This document shows positions 8,075 through 17,417 of a DNA stretch of 60,428 nucleotides, piece after piece. Under the pieces are notes generated by a model. It saw only the letters and a list, made by a program, of their open reading frames with translations, did not search any database and was not told the origin of the DNA. Origin of the DNA: Acidobacteriaceae bacterium. GTDB taxonomy: Bacteria > Acidobacteriota > Terriglobia > Terriglobales > Acidobacteriaceae. The position numbers were made by a program, and so were the translations under genes. How positions within the stretch are numbered: the stretch's first letter is position 1; every line of letters starts with the position of its first letter. Location of the stretch: assembly GCA_027307045.1 (NCBI GenBank), contig DAHUXR010000014.1:1-60428 (forward strand), given 5' to 3'.

Positions 8075-8908
8075 GTGTTGTCAGCCGGCAAAAAATTACG
8101 CGACTTACGTGAGCAAATGGGCCTCACCCTTCGAGACGTGGAGCTCTCCAGCACATCCCTGGCTGAAATCAGAGGCATTGAAGAATTCGTCATCAATCCC
8201 AGCCGCCTCTCCGATATTGAAACCAAGGGCGTGATCCCCAGCATTTTCAGGCTCTATGTTTTGTCGGTAATTTATCGAGCGGATTTCACGGAGCTGCTTC
8301 GCCTGTATGGCGTGGACCTGAGTTCCACGGCCGCCGATTTTGCCATTTGCCGTCCTGGCAAGACGCATCGCGTGGAAATTGCCGAAGCCCAGGGTAGCGT
8401 GCAACTTCCCACGAGGCTCGATCCGGGCTTTGATCTTCTCCGCACAACCGATCTAGGCCGGATGATCCAGAAATGGGGACCCATCCCCATGCAGTATCTG
8501 CAGGAACTCGCCAAGAAAAAATTTATCTACGCTTACATCGGCATGGACGACCTCACGATGTATCCTCTGCTGCTGCCGGGTTCATTCATTCAGGTGGATG
8601 AAGAGCGCAGCCGCGTGGAAGAAAAGAAATGGCGCTCAGAACTGGAGCGTCCGATTTACCTGGTGGAAACCCGCGATGGTCACGTGTGTTGCTGGTGCTC
8701 CGTGCGGCGGGGAGAGATTGTGCTGCAATCCCATCCGCTCTCACCAGTGCCTGCGCGGATACTCAAGCACCCGCAGGACGCAGAAGTGGTGGGCCAGGTT
8801 GTGGGCGTGGCTATGCGACTTGGTGAGTGGTACGCTCCTGAAGAGCGAGAGCAACAACAGAATCCTGAAGTAGACGCAAGTGAGCCGAAAGAATTGCGTC
8901 GCCGTTGA
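8075..8908 (+). CDS. XRE-type helix-turn-helix regulator with an S24/LexA-like C-terminal domain
   Basis: The 277-residue protein starts with GTG. Residues 5-80 read as a Cro/C1-type helix-turn-helix (KKLRDLREQMGLTLRDVELS, then RLSDIETKGVIPS). Residues about 155-250 look like the beta-fold of S24 peptidases and repressors: LTMYPLLLPGSFIQVD matches the S-M-x-P-x-x-x-x-G-x-x-V-x-V element, but Thr161 stands where the catalytic serine should be. Self-cleavage is therefore doubtful, and the domain may only dimerise or sense. The 3' end overlaps a convergent gene by about 98 bp. Targets are unknown. Confidence 0.7.
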   Translation: MLSAGKKLRDLREQMGLTLRDVELSSTSLAEIRGIEEFVINPSRLSDIETKGVIPSIFRLYVLSVIYRADFTELLRLYGVDLSSTAADFAICRPGKTHRVEIAEAQGSVQLPTRLDPGFDLLRTTDLGRMIQKWGPIPMQYLQELAKKKFIYAYIGMDDLTMYPLLLPGSFIQVDEERSRVEEKKWRSELERPIYLVETRDGHVCCWCSVRRGEIVLQSHPLSPVPARILKHPQDAEVVGQVVGVAMRLGEWYAPEEREQQQNPEVDASEPKELRRR

Positions 8909-9215
8909 CCGGCGCTTTCAGCACGAATGAGTCCGGGTCAAGAATGTCAGCCGCCACCCCGGACCGGGCCAGAGCTTCCTGGTATTCCTGGTAAATCTCA
9001 CGCACCGGCGCGTGGCTCAGGGCCAGCGCGGTTTCCATGTGGGCGGCATAAATGGCGTCCTGCGTGGGACGGTTGCCATAAGCGCGCGTAAAGCCCCAGT
9101 GCATATAACCTCCGCTGCCGGTTTGCAGCGAACAAATATACGCCACTTTTTCCAGTAGCGACGGCAGGGCGCCCAACGTGCGTTTTTTGAAATCTTCAGC
9201 AGCTTTAAAAATCAT
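8811..9215 (-). CDS. Conserved-looking hypothetical protein, 134 residues
   Basis: The ATG at 9215 (MIFKAAEDFKKRTL) is preferred; a TTG three codons upstream extends the frame. The product is soluble and mostly helical, with a central segment HWGFTRAYGNRP and a helix around MHWGF to ALALSHAPVREIYQEYQEAL. I see no known motif. Its last 98 bp overlap the 3' end of the convergent XRE-regulator gene, so one of the two C-termini may be less constrained, or antisense transcription may matter. Confidence 0.55.
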   Translation of the reverse strand: MIFKAAEDFKKRTLGALPSLLEKVAYICSLQTGSGGYMHWGFTRAYGNRPTQDAIYAAHMETALALSHAPVREIYQEYQEALARSGVAADILDPDSFVLKAPVNGDAILSAHLRLLQDSVVALALQERTTHQVA

Positions 9216-9519
9216 GGCGCGCAATCACCTGATGACTACCCGGTTCGATTAGGTCTTGCAGCAACGGGGGATTGTTGTTGTAAAAAACATAACACAAGCG
9301 CTGCCTTGCGGCAGCATTTTTAGCTTCTGTTCCGAAAATAAGAATTTGGGTACTGGAGTAACTGCCCGACACTGGGGCAGTTCTGGCCGCTTTCACGTGA
9401 AGAGATTATAGATCATTCGTTTCAACGATCGGGGAATCAAGCCAAAAGCTGCGCCGGGAAGACTACTTTCTTGCGCTTTTATTTTGCCGACGACGATCTT
9501 TCCCCGGAAAATTCCGGAC
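9216..9519. other. 304-bp spacer with two small hairpins
   Basis: No gene is supported. GCTGCC-TTGC-GGCAGC at 9300-9315 is described separately. CCGGAA-AA-TTCCGG at 9504-9517 lies just beyond the stop of the catabolic operon and may help end its minus-strand transcript, although no T-run follows it. Confidence 0.4.
9300..9321 (+). terminator. Terminator-like hairpin
   Basis: A perfect 6-bp stem GCTGCC/GGCAGC with a TTGC loop is followed by ATTTTT on the plus strand. It could end transcripts coming from the regulator gene about 400 bp upstream. Confidence 0.4.
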
Positions 9520-10284
9520 TCAGGATTTCTTTTTTAAAAATTTCTCAACGCCCTTGCGGCAATCCTCTGTCTGGCGGGCAATTGCATTGATTTCAACCCC
9601 GGCCCGCAGCGCCGATTCAAACGACATTGAGTCCATGTTGTACAGCAGCCGCTTGGACAGCATGACGGCAGAAGCCGATTTGGCCGCCAGTTTCTCCACA
9701 TAACCTTCGACTTCCGAAGAAAACTTTTCGTCGGCAAACACCCGATGCACCAACCCAAGCTCGCGCGCGCGCGCCGCCGAAACGGTCTCGCCCGTAACCA
9801 CCAGCTCTAACGCCGCTTTTTCCGAGACCGAGCGCCGCAAGATCGCCATCACCATCGCCGGAACAAAACCGATGTTCACTTCGGGATAACCAAACTGCGC
9901 TGACTGCGACGCAAGAATAATGTCGCATGCCGTAGCGATGCCACAGCCACCGGCCAGCGCTCGACCCTGCACCGCCGCAATCACCGGACGAGGATGGTTG
10001 CGCATCATCAGAAAGAGATCGGCGGTAGATCGCGCGTCGGCCATGTTGTCCAGCACGCCGTTTTGCGCCGTGTTTTCCAGGTTAGCCAGGTCGGCGCCGG
10101 AGCAGAAGTCCGTTCCCGCGCCCGTAAGCAGCACCACTCGGCATGCGTCGTCTGATACCGATGCGCCGAACGCCGCCTTCAGCTCCGCAACAATTTCACC
10201 ATCCAGCGCATTGCGTTTCTCCGGACGGTTCAGCGTGATCCGCGCAACTCCGTCGCGCAGTGCATAAAGAATCTTACGGTACAT
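9520..10284 (-). CDS. Enoyl-CoA hydratase/isomerase (crotonase) family protein, LiuC/AtuE-like
   Basis: The 254-residue protein starts at ATG 10284, giving MYRKILYALRDGVARITLNRPE, and overlaps the previous gene by 11 bp. Crotonase features are present: NRPEKRNALD, the CoA/oxyanion segment FCSGADLANL, and the signature RALAGGCGIATACDIILAS, followed by FGYPEVNIGFVPA, where the conserved Glu of PE is retained. It is the last gene of the operon. In leucine or acyclic-terpene catabolism this position fits methylglutaconyl-CoA (or isohexenylglutaconyl-CoA) hydratase. That substrate is inferred from the carboxylase and dehydrogenase genes upstream. Confidence 0.82.
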   Translation of the reverse strand: MYRKILYALRDGVARITLNRPEKRNALDGEIVAELKAAFGASVSDDACRVVLLTGAGTDFCSGADLANLENTAQNGVLDNMADARSTADLFLMMRNHPRPVIAAVQGRALAGGCGIATACDIILASQSAQFGYPEVNIGFVPAMVMAILRRSVSEKAALELVVTGETVSAARARELGLVHRVFADEKFSSEVEGYVEKLAAKSASAVMLSKRLLYNMDSMSFESALRAGVEINAIARQTEDCRKGVEKFLKKKS

Positions 10285-10588
10285 CAATCTCCATTCGCAG
10301 CAGCGCCGCGCCGTAGGTCTTGCCCTGGTTGTCCATACGCAGTGAAACCAGCCCGCCGCCATCCAGCGCATGGTGCAGCACAAAGTTCAGCGCGAGCAGG
10401 TTAGGCAGCTCGTAGCGCTCCACCTCGCCGCGGCAAATTCCAGCGAAGTGTTTCTTCACCCGCTCTGCCGTTACTTCACGGACCAGGACCGGATAGTCCT
10501 GCGGCTTTAGCGCGAGCAGGCCGATGTTGGCGTCATCGCCCTTGTCTCCTGAACGTGCATGCGCGATTTTTACGAGCTGAATTTTCAT
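10274..10588 (-). CDS. AtuA-like C-terminal (ferredoxin-fold-like) domain protein
   Basis: The 104-residue protein starts at ATG 10588 (MKIQLVKIAHARSGDKGDDA), whose ATG overlaps the TGA of the DinB gene (ATGA). The opening AHARSGDKGDDANIGLLA and the downstream RYELPNLLALNFVLHHALDGGG match the small C-terminal domain that in many AtuA proteins is fused to the large DUF1446 domain. Here it is a separate gene. AtuA belongs to the acyclic terpene utilisation cluster of Pseudomonas, where its biochemical role is not settled. It probably pairs with the large half encoded at 11149-12507. Confidence 0.75.
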   Translation of the reverse strand: MKIQLVKIAHARSGDKGDDANIGLLALKPQDYPVLVREVTAERVKKHFAGICRGEVERYELPNLLALNFVLHHALDGGGLVSLRMDNQGKTYGAALLRMEIDVP

Positions 10589-11118
10589 TGGGACCACGGC
10601 GGCACAACGCCGGTCATGCGCGCGTACGCCACCAGCTGTCCCATGTGCTCGTTGGCATGAATAATAATACGCAGATACATTCCGTCCACCGTTGCATCCC
10701 GGTCCGCGATATGTACTTTGCGCTGCAGGTCGGCTGGCTTTTCCGCCAGGTGCGCGGCCCTCACCGCTTCCAGTGAGCGCTTCAGCCATTTGATCACGTC
10801 GGCCTTCGCGGTAATGGTCTTCTCCGCGTCCTCTTTCAGATCGTCAGGCATCTTGGGCCCCGTAATGCTTAGCAGATAGAAATTCGCCAGCGCAATATGC
10901 ATATAGACTTCGCTGGTGGAGCGCACTCCCTTCGCCGGACGCCATGCAAATTTATCTTCCGGCGTCGCCTCGGCCAGCGCTACCAACTGGCTCGTGACAT
11001 GCTTCCATTCTCCGTCGTAGCCCTGCCAGATTCCTTCCGGCAGTTTCTGTGCGGACAGCATCTGGGCGCTCAGAAGCAATACCGTCATGATGATCGTCTT
11101 GTTCAAAAGCGTATTCAT
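10585..11118 (-). CDS. DinB-family protein with signal peptide
   Basis: The 177-residue protein has an N-terminal signal peptide (IIMTVLLLSAQMLSAQ) and then a DinB four-helix bundle. Metal-ligand histidines are recognisable in SEVYMHIALANFY and IIIHANEHMGQLVAYARM, the latter being the characteristic H-x3-H helix. DinB/YfiT proteins are usually cytoplasmic metal-dependent thiol-handling enzymes, so an exported form is less usual. It sits between the two AtuA halves and overlaps the small half by 4 bp, so it is co-translated with this operon. A role in the pathway cannot be assigned. Confidence 0.75.
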   Translation of the reverse strand: MNTLLNKTIIMTVLLLSAQMLSAQKLPEGIWQGYDGEWKHVTSQLVALAEATPEDKFAWRPAKGVRSTSEVYMHIALANFYLLSITGPKMPDDLKEDAEKTITAKADVIKWLKRSLEAVRAAHLAEKPADLQRKVHIADRDATVDGMYLRIIIHANEHMGQLVAYARMTGVVPPWSQ

Positions 11119-11148
11119 CTCTTCCTCTCCTCAGAAGCCCGATTGAAA

Positions 11149-12507
11149 TCAAACACTCGCTACGTCCACTTGCGGCGCGACCGCCGTCATGGGAATCAGC
11201 GCCGGCCAGTACGCGATGATCTCATCCACCTTGCTGCGCCCTGAGTTCAATCCCGTGACCGACGGCGGCCCATTCAGCGCAATCGGAATAATTTCCTTCA
11301 AAAAGCGCTCTACCGGCGCTTTCTCCATGGCGCGCGCGCCGATCCGCAGCACCACTTCGGCGATATCATTCGCGGGCTCGCCAGACATTTCTCCGTGACA
11401 GCCATTCACGCCGACAAATTCCGAATGAATCGCCTCCAGTTCCAGTCCCAGGCGATCCATCCGCTGCCGCAATATCTTGTCCGCCGCACGCGCTTTCTTA
11501 TGCGCATCCGGCCAAGAATACGCCAGCGTACCCACCGCTTTAAAGCCCGCGGAATAACTAATGGAAACTTTGTACTGATCCGTCGCCGCGCGGCCCTTGA
11601 TGCCAGAAGCCCGCACGCGGTCCGGACCCCGTTGTTCCAGCCGGATCGTTGTGAAATCGGCAATTCCGTCCGGCGTAATGTAGCTCTTCGGATCGCCGAT
11701 CTCGTACAGCAACTGCTCTGTAACGCCTGCCACGTTCACGCGACCGCCTGTGCCGGCATGTTTGGTGACGACAAATGTGCCGTCGGGCTCCGCTTCAACA
11801 ATCGGATAACCAATGTTGGCAATGTCTGGTATCGATTCCCAGTCAGCCTGGCAGTTGCCGCCCGTGCACTGCGCTCCGCATTCAATCACATGCCCCGCAA
11901 TCGTTCCCGCGGCAATGCGGTCCCAGTCATGGGCCTTCCAGCCAAACTCTCGCACCATTGGGCCAAGTGCCAACGCGGCGTCATTGCAGCGACCCGTGAT
12001 CACAATGCCCGCGCCGCGGCACAAAGCATCGGCAATCGGGAACGCGCCAAAATAAACATTCGCGCTTTGCACGCGTGCGCGAATCGCGCTAAGCGGCTCG
12101 CCGCTGTCCATATTGGTGAACGGGATTCCGCTCTCCAGCATCTGATCGAGCTGCGGCATGATGTCATCGCCCGTTACCACGCCAATTTTTATTCTTCCGC
12201 CGTAACCCGCTGCCTGCAGCACTGCCGCCACGGCATCCTTGCAGCCCACGGGATTCATGCCGCCGGCGTTTGTGACCACCTTAACGCCGCGCTCCACAAT
12301 ATCCTTCGCGCCGCGCTTGATCACGCCGACAAAATCATGGGCGTACCCCGCGCGAGGATCGCGCGCCTTGAGCTTCTGCAAAATGGACATCGTGATTTCA
12401 GCCAGGTAGTCAAGCGTCAGATAGTCCAACGGGCCGCCGCGTAACAGATCAAGCGGCGCTTCTGCGGAGTCGCCCCAGAAAGCAGAGCCGTTGGCAATCC
12501 TGATCAT
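11149..12507 (-). CDS. AtuA-like DUF1446 protein (acyclic terpene utilisation, large N-terminal domain)
   Basis: The 452-residue protein starts at ATG 12507 ([18 protein letters not shown]). The upstream extension to 12564 overlaps the ligase gene and lacks family character. Hallmarks are [43 protein letters not shown] and [17 protein letters not shown], all typical of DUF1446/AtuA. In Pseudomonas the protein is needed for citronellol/geraniol catabolism, but its reaction is unproven. The small C-terminal domain usually fused to it is encoded separately two genes downstream, with a DinB gene between. Confidence 0.85.
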   Translation of the reverse strand: MIRIANGSAFWGDSAEAPLDLLRGGPLDYLTLDYLAEITMSILQKLKARDPRAGYAHDFVGVIKRGAKDIVERGVKVVTNAGGMNPVGCKDAVAAVLQAAGYGGRIKIGVVTGDDIMPQLDQMLESGIPFTNMDSGEPLSAIRARVQSANVYFGAFPIADALCRGAGIVITGRCNDAALALGPMVREFGWKAHDWDRIAAGTIAGHVIECGAQCTGGNCQADWESIPDIANIGYPIVEAEPDGTFVVTKHAGTGGRVNVAGVTEQLLYEIGDPKSYITPDGIADFTTIRLEQRGPDRVRASGIKGRAATDQYKVSISYSAGFKAVGTLAYSWPDAHKKARAADKILRQRMDRLGLELEAIHSEFVGVNGCHGEMSGEPANDIAEVVLRIGARAMEKAPVERFLKEIIPIALNGPPSVTGLNSGRSKVDEIIAYWPALIPMTAVAPQVDVASV

Positions 12508-12538
12508 CGCGCCGCCTTTGCCTGAGTCGAGTGTTGGA

Positions 12539-14077
12539 TCATTGCGCGGCTCCGGCCGCTTCACCGTTCAGCCGCTCACGCAGCACGCGCTTCAGCACCT
12601 TGCCCGTGGGATTCTTAGGAAACTCGCTCATCACGTGAATTTCTTTCGGCACTTTAAAGCTGGCCAGCTTCGATCGCGCATGCGCCATCAACTCTTCTTC
12701 ATTCACCGTTTTTCCCGGCATGGGCACAACGCAGGCCACAACTTTTTCAATCCAGTAAGGATCATGCAGTCCCACCACCGCAACCTCGGCCACGCTGGGG
12801 TGCGCCGCAATGGCTTCTTCCACTTCCTGGCTGGAAACATTTTCTCCGCCGCTCTTGATCATGTCCTTCTTGCGGTCAAGAAAATAGAGCCAGCCGTGCT
12901 CGTCCACGCGGGCTACGTCGCCAGTGTGATGCCAGCCGCCGCGGAAGAGGGCTTCATTCGCCGCCGGGTCCTCAAAATACCCCGGCGAACAACATGGCCC
13001 GCGCAGCACAATCTCTCCGGGCTTGCCTGGCTCAACGTCGTTCAACTCTTCATCCACAATGCGCAATTCGAGCGGCACATGCCGGACGCCAATTGGGTCG
13101 GGCATTGCCAGCATTTTTCCCAACTCGGCGGGTGGCGTTGTCGACCCCAGCGCCGTGGTTTCAGTCTGTCCCCAGCAGTTGATCCACTCCGCCTGCGGCG
13201 CAATGCGACGCCAGCGCTGGAAAACTGGTGTCGGCAGATATTGAAATACGAACAGCCTTTTCAAGCTAGAGAGGTCAACGGCTTCAATCAGCGGCATGCT
13301 GATCAATCCGACCCATACTGTTGCCGGCAATGAGAGCGAGCTCACTTTCTGCACCGCGATAGCGTGGACAATCTGCTCCGGCTTGGGCAGCGGAATGATC
13401 ACGCTTTCACAGCCAGAAGCAAAACAGCCAAAGGTCATCACCAGCCCGGCCACATGAAACATGGGCAGCGCCAGCAGATACTTCATGCTGGTGTCGCGGC
13501 CATAGTCGGCGTAGCTGGCCAACAGGTAAGCGTAAAAATTCAGGTGTGTCAGCACCACGCCCTTTGGCTTGGCCGTGGTTCCACTGGTAAAGATAATCAG
13601 GTGCGTCGATTCGCTCTCAACCGATTGCTCAACCGGCGCAGAGTCAAATTCATTCAATGACTCGCGAAATTTGTCGTCTAGCACAAAGCAGTTCGCCGGC
13701 GGAGCAAGGACCTTGGGCTGAAACATCGGCTCAACCAGCAGCGTCCTGACCCGCGTCTTCTCGAACACATACGCCACATCTTCAGCGGTAAACATCAGGT
13801 TAACCGGAACCAGCGTCGCCCCAATGCGGGCACAGCCAAAGAACGCCGCTACATATTCCGGCGAGTTGGTGGCAAAGATCGCCACTGAATCGCCACTCTT
13901 CACGCCTGCGGCAATGAGCTTGCGCGCCATGCGGTTGGACAGCGCGTCCAGTTCGGCATACGTAAGCTCGCGCCCCATAAAGTGGATGGCCCGCTGCTGG
14001 GGCGTGCGGGCAGCGCTGCGGCGCAACGCGTCGCCTATGTTGAAGCGGTGAATCAGGTTGTACTCAAGGTCAGTCAT
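12539..14077 (-). CDS. AMP-dependent acyl-CoA synthetase/ligase
   Basis: The 512-residue member of the ANL superfamily carries the P-loop [18 protein letters not shown], the A5-type motif NCWGQTETT, the adenylate-binding [20 protein letters not shown] followed by [11 protein letters not shown], and the C-terminal catalytic lysine in [11 protein letters not shown]. It forms an acyl-adenylate and then the CoA thioester at the expense of ATP. In this operon it would activate the branched or isoprenoid acid entering the pathway. The start at 14077 follows a 95-bp repeat element that separates it from the dehydrogenase gene. Confidence 0.9.
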   Translation of the reverse strand: MTDLEYNLIHRFNIGDALRRSAARTPQQRAIHFMGRELTYAELDALSNRMARKLIAAGVKSGDSVAIFATNSPEYVAAFFGCARIGATLVPVNLMFTAEDVAYVFEKTRVRTLLVEPMFQPKVLAPPANCFVLDDKFRESLNEFDSAPVEQSVESESTHLIIFTSGTTAKPKGVVLTHLNFYAYLLASYADYGRDTSMKYLLALPMFHVAGLVMTFGCFASGCESVIIPLPKPEQIVHAIAVQKVSSLSLPATVWVGLISMPLIEAVDLSSLKRLFVFQYLPTPVFQRWRRIAPQAEWINCWGQTETTALGSTTPPAELGKMLAMPDPIGVRHVPLELRIVDEELNDVEPGKPGEIVLRGPCCSPGYFEDPAANEALFRGGWHHTGDVARVDEHGWLYFLDRKKDMIKSGGENVSSQEVEEAIAAHPSVAEVAVVGLHDPYWIEKVVACVVPMPGKTVNEEELMAHARSKLASFKVPKEIHVMSEFPKNPTGKVLKRVLRERLNGEAAGAAQ

Positions 14078-14090
14078 TGTATTTTGTTTA

Positions 14091-14185
14091 ATCCCGAGCG
14101 GAGCGAGGGATCCCTATCACCACGACGATTTAGCGGGAACTCCACCGGCCTAAAGGCCATAGTGATCTCTCGCTGCGCTCGAGAT
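14091..14185. repeat. 95-bp element with imperfect terminal inverted repeats
   Basis: The left end ATCCCGAGCGGAGCGAGGGATC (14091-14112) is an imperfect inverted repeat of the right end (14164-14185, GATCTCTCGCTGCGCTCGAGAT). An internal hairpin GGCC-TAAA-GGCC lies at 14147-14158. A near-equal-length element occurs in the next operon gap at 17315-17408. No coding capacity is present. Confidence 0.6.
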
Positions 14186-14228
14186 TTCAGAAACTAAGTA
14201 CTACATACCAAGTACCAACTACCGCTCT

Positions 14229-15401
14229 TCACAATTTCTCTTCCTTCGCAATAATCTCTTTCATCACTTCTGAAGCGCCCGCGCCAATGGTGTTCAAGCG
14301 CAGGTCGCGCCACATGCGCCCAATGGGATACTCCGTGGTGTACGCGAACCCGCCGAAGATCTGCATGCAGTCGTAAGCAATCTTCTGTGACAGCTCTGTG
14401 GTGTAAAGCTTGGCCATGGTGATTTCGCGCACCGCGCGCTTGCCGTGATTCACCAGGTCCAGCGCGCGATAGGTCAGCCAGCGGCCGGCTTCCACGGCGG
14501 TAAGGTGTTCGGCGAAGCGATGCCGCCAGATCTGGAACTTTCCAATCGGCTGGCCGAAGGCGCTCCGATCGTGCCCATAGTCAATAGCCCAGCGCAGGGC
14601 TTTGTCCATGGCCGCCAGCGCGCCCAGTGAAGCCACCAGCCGCTCGCCCTGAAAATTTTCCATGATGTAATAAAAGCCCTTGTCGCGTTCCCCCAGAATG
14701 TAACGCAGCGGCAAACGGCATTCGTCGAAGAACAGCTCCGCCGTGTCCGAGGCCAGATTGCCGATCTTCTTCAGCTTCTTGCCGACGGAAAATCCTTTTG
14801 TCTTCGTCGGAAACAGCACCAGAGAAATTCCTTTGTGGCCTTCACCGCCCGTGCGGACCGCCAGCACAATGTAGTCCGCCCGCGTGCCGTTGGTGATCCA
14901 CAGCTTCTGTCCGGAGATGATCAGGTCGCCGCCTTCAATGCGCGCGCGCGTCTTGATCGCCGCCACGTCAGATCCGCCGCCCGGCTCGCTGATGCCCAGC
15001 GATCCGATCCATTCGCCGGTCACTGCCCGCGGAATAAACTCGGCCTTCTGCTCCTCTGTGCCCAGTTCCTGGATCACCGGCAGCGCCATGTCAGACTGCA
15101 CCAGGAACGCCATGTTGATGCTGCCGCTGTCAGAGTGCGCCATGGCTTCAACGTAGGCCGCCGTGGCCCACCAGTCCTGCCCGCTGCCGCCCCACTTGGG
15201 ATCAATGCGGATACCAAACATCCCCAGCGCGCCGGCCTTGGTGAAAAGCTCGCGCGGAAAAATGCCTTCATCGTCCCACTCCGCCGCGAACGGAGCGATC
15301 TCTTCCCGGCAAAAGCGCGAAACCGTCTGCCGTATGAGTTCGTGCTCTTCAGTGAAATAAGGATATTCAGTGCTTTGCTGCTGTACTGCTTGCGTGCTCA
15401 T
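14229..15401 (-). CDS. Acyl-CoA dehydrogenase, isovaleryl-CoA dehydrogenase type (LiuA/AtuD-like)
   Basis: The 390-residue protein starts at ATG 15401, placed by GGAGG 6 nt upstream; it overlaps the carboxylase gene by 35 bp. FAD-binding and signature motifs are [38 protein letters not shown] and the C-terminal [19 protein letters not shown]. The catalytic base appears to be Glu253 in FQGERLV, the helix-G position used by isovaleryl-CoA and long-chain dehydrogenases. The usual C-terminal YEGT glutamate is replaced (TIGAGASEV). This supports a substrate branched near the beta carbon, such as isovaleryl-CoA or citronellyl-CoA. Electrons would go to ETF, which is not encoded here. Confidence 0.87.
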   Translation of the reverse strand: MSTQAVQQQSTEYPYFTEEHELIRQTVSRFCREEIAPFAAEWDDEGIFPRELFTKAGALGMFGIRIDPKWGGSGQDWWATAAYVEAMAHSDSGSINMAFLVQSDMALPVIQELGTEEQKAEFIPRAVTGEWIGSLGISEPGGGSDVAAIKTRARIEGGDLIISGQKLWITNGTRADYIVLAVRTGGEGHKGISLVLFPTKTKGFSVGKKLKKIGNLASDTAELFFDECRLPLRYILGERDKGFYYIMENFQGERLVASLGALAAMDKALRWAIDYGHDRSAFGQPIGKFQIWRHRFAEHLTAVEAGRWLTYRALDLVNHGKRAVREITMAKLYTTELSQKIAYDCMQIFGGFAYTTEYPIGRMWRDLRLNTIGAGASEVMKEIIAKEEKL

Positions 15402-17283
15402 TGGCATCCTCCACGGCTTCAATTTCCACGAGCATCTGTCCTGGAGCCACAACCTCCGCGGGCTTTACCAGCACCGCCCGCACCACGCCCTGAATTGTGG
15501 CCTTTATAGTTTGCTCCATTTTCATGGCTTCCAGCACGATTAATCCATCCCCCGGCTTTACCTGCTGTCCTTCCGCCACCAGAATGCGCAGCACCTGCCC
15601 CGGCATGGGCGAATTCGCGCTCTGGTGCTGCCCGCCGGCCGTCTTTTCCGGGAAGCGCGGCAGCCGCCTGACCAGTTGCTGTCCCAGGCTTGAGCGCACG
15701 TAATAGTCGGCTCCACGCCGGCAAATGCCAAAGCGATGGCGCACGCCTTTCACCAGCGCATCGACGTGGTCTTCGCCGACAGAAAGTGTGTCGATTGTGC
15801 CAAGCGAGTCGCCAACCTGATATTCCCTTTTGCCGACAGCGAACTTCGTCGCCGGTGGAGGCGTGGGATTGTTGCGAAACCTCGGCGGTATCGACGGAAG
15901 AATCCTGCGTCGCGCATGCTCCGTTCGCTCAATGTACGTCCGCACCACAGAACAAAACAACCCGTCCAGCTCTTCATCGACCTTCGTGGACACCGCCAGC
16001 TTAAAACCGGTATGCGCCTTGCCGCTCTTAAATTCTTCTGACTCCAGCATCGCAATCAGAAACTCGCGGTTGGTCTGCACGCCCTGTGCAGCGAAGTTCC
16101 GCAGGGCGTATGTCAGCCGTCGAATCGCCGACTCGCGGTCGTCGGCGTACGCAATCACCTTGGCCAGCAAAGGATCGTAGTAAACGCCAATCTCATCTTG
16201 CTCGTTCACCCCACTGTCTATGCGCAATCCATCTGACGGCTGCGGCGGTCGCCACATGTGCAGCGTTCCGGTCGAAGGCAGAAAGTCATTCGCGGGATCT
16301 TCGGCATAGAGCCGCGCTTCAATCGCGTGGCCTGTCTGCTGGGGCTGCTCGGCGGGTAATTTGCCGCCTTGCTCAATCTCGATCTGAAGCCGTATAAGGT
16401 CCAACGCGGTCACCATCTCCGTAACCGGATGCTCCACCTGAATGCGCGTGTTGACCTCAATGAAATAGAAATCACCGGAAGGCGCCAGCAGAAACTCCAC
16501 CGTACCAGCGTTGGTATAGCCGACCTTTCGCGCCAACGCTATCGCCGCATCCGTCATGCGATTCCGAATTTCCGGCGTGACCGCAGGCGAAGGACTCTCC
16601 TCGATGATCTTCTGGTGCCTTCTCTGGACCGAGCAGTCGCGCTCAAAAAGATGCATCACACCGCCGTGATGATCGCCAAAGATCTGGATCTCGACGTGGC
16701 GCGCTGCTTCAATATATTTTTCTACCAGTAATGCGCCGTCACCGAAAGCGCGTTCGGCTTCGCCCCGGGCAGCAGAGAAAGCTTCCTTGAATTCGGCTGC
16801 ATTGCGCACAATGCGCATGCCGCGACCGCCGCCGCCGAGTGAGGCCTTGATCAACTTGGGGAATTCGTTCTCCGCTGGCGTGGGTACCACAGGCACGCCC
16901 GCTTCCTGCGTCAGCTTGCGCGCTTCGCTCTTTGATCCCAGCGCTCTGATCACATCCGCGCGCGGCCCGATGAACACAATCCCCGCATCTTCACAAGCCG
17001 CAGCAAACGCGGCATTCTCCGCCAAAAATCCATAGCCGGGATGGATCGCGTCAGCGCCGGTCAGCCGCGCCGCAGCGATAATCTTTTCGATATTGAGGTA
17101 CGACTCTTTGGCCTGGGCGCCGCCAATCGGCACAGCCTGGTCCGCCAACCGGACATGCAGCGCATCGCGATCGAACTCCGAATACACGGCAACGGATGCA
17201 ATACCCATCTCGCGGCAGGTGCGCATAATGCGCACGGCAATCTCGCCGCGATTGGCGATGAGTATCTTGGAGAAGATCTTCAT
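15367..17283 (-). CDS. Biotin-dependent acyl-CoA carboxylase alpha subunit (biotin carboxylase + BCCP), LiuD/AtuF-like
   Basis: The 638-residue protein begins with the biotin carboxylase N-domain ([20 protein letters not shown]), followed by the ATP-grasp domain with the glycine-rich loop [10 protein letters not shown], the segment [19 protein letters not shown], a linker/BT-like region, and a C-terminal biotinyl domain. The biotinylated lysine is Lys588 in EAMKMEQT. It carboxylates biotin with ATP and bicarbonate and hands the carboxyl group to the carboxyltransferase encoded just upstream. The architecture fits the alpha subunit of 3-methylcrotonyl-CoA or geranyl-CoA carboxylase; sequence reading alone does not separate these. 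Confidence 0.9.
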   Translation of the reverse strand: MKIFSKILIANRGEIAVRIMRTCREMGIASVAVYSEFDRDALHVRLADQAVPIGGAQAKESYLNIEKIIAAARLTGADAIHPGYGFLAENAAFAAACEDAGIVFIGPRADVIRALGSKSEARKLTQEAGVPVVPTPAENEFPKLIKASLGGGGRGMRIVRNAAEFKEAFSAARGEAERAFGDGALLVEKYIEAARHVEIQIFGDHHGGVMHLFERDCSVQRRHQKIIEESPSPAVTPEIRNRMTDAAIALARKVGYTNAGTVEFLLAPSGDFYFIEVNTRIQVEHPVTEMVTALDLIRLQIEIEQGGKLPAEQPQQTGHAIEARLYAEDPANDFLPSTGTLHMWRPPQPSDGLRIDSGVNEQDEIGVYYDPLLAKVIAYADDRESAIRRLTYALRNFAAQGVQTNREFLIAMLESEEFKSGKAHTGFKLAVSTKVDEELDGLFCSVVRTYIERTEHARRRILPSIPPRFRNNPTPPPATKFAVGKREYQVGDSLGTIDTLSVGEDHVDALVKGVRHRFGICRRGADYYVRSSLGQQLVRRLPRFPEKTAGGQHQSANSPMPGQVLRILVAEGQQVKPGDGLIVLEAMKMEQTIKATIQGVVRAVLVKPAEVVAPGQMLVEIEAVEDANEHASSTAAKH

Positions 17284-17314
17284 TGTTTTATAAGCAGCTA
17301 GCTCTTTTTCTGAA

Positions 17315-17408
17315 ATCTCGAGCGTAGCGAGAGATCCCTACGGCCGCAAACTCTTTATCGTGATCGCGCGTTCAACACAGCTAATGTGTTCCTCGCTTCG
17401 CTCGAAAT
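17315..17408. repeat. 94-bp element with imperfect terminal inverted repeats
   Basis: The left end ATCTCGAGCGTAGCGAGAGATC (17315-17336) faces GTTCCTCGCTTCGCTCGAAAT at 17388-17408. Length and ends match the element at 14091-14185, while the interior differs. It fills the gap between the carboxyltransferase and biotin carboxylase genes. Confidence 0.6.
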
Positions 17409-17417
17409 AAAAAACCA

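Noticed and set aside
11395..12444. 349-codon plus-strand frame opposite the DUF1446 gene
   Set aside because: A shadow of a gene with strong family motifs; biased composition.
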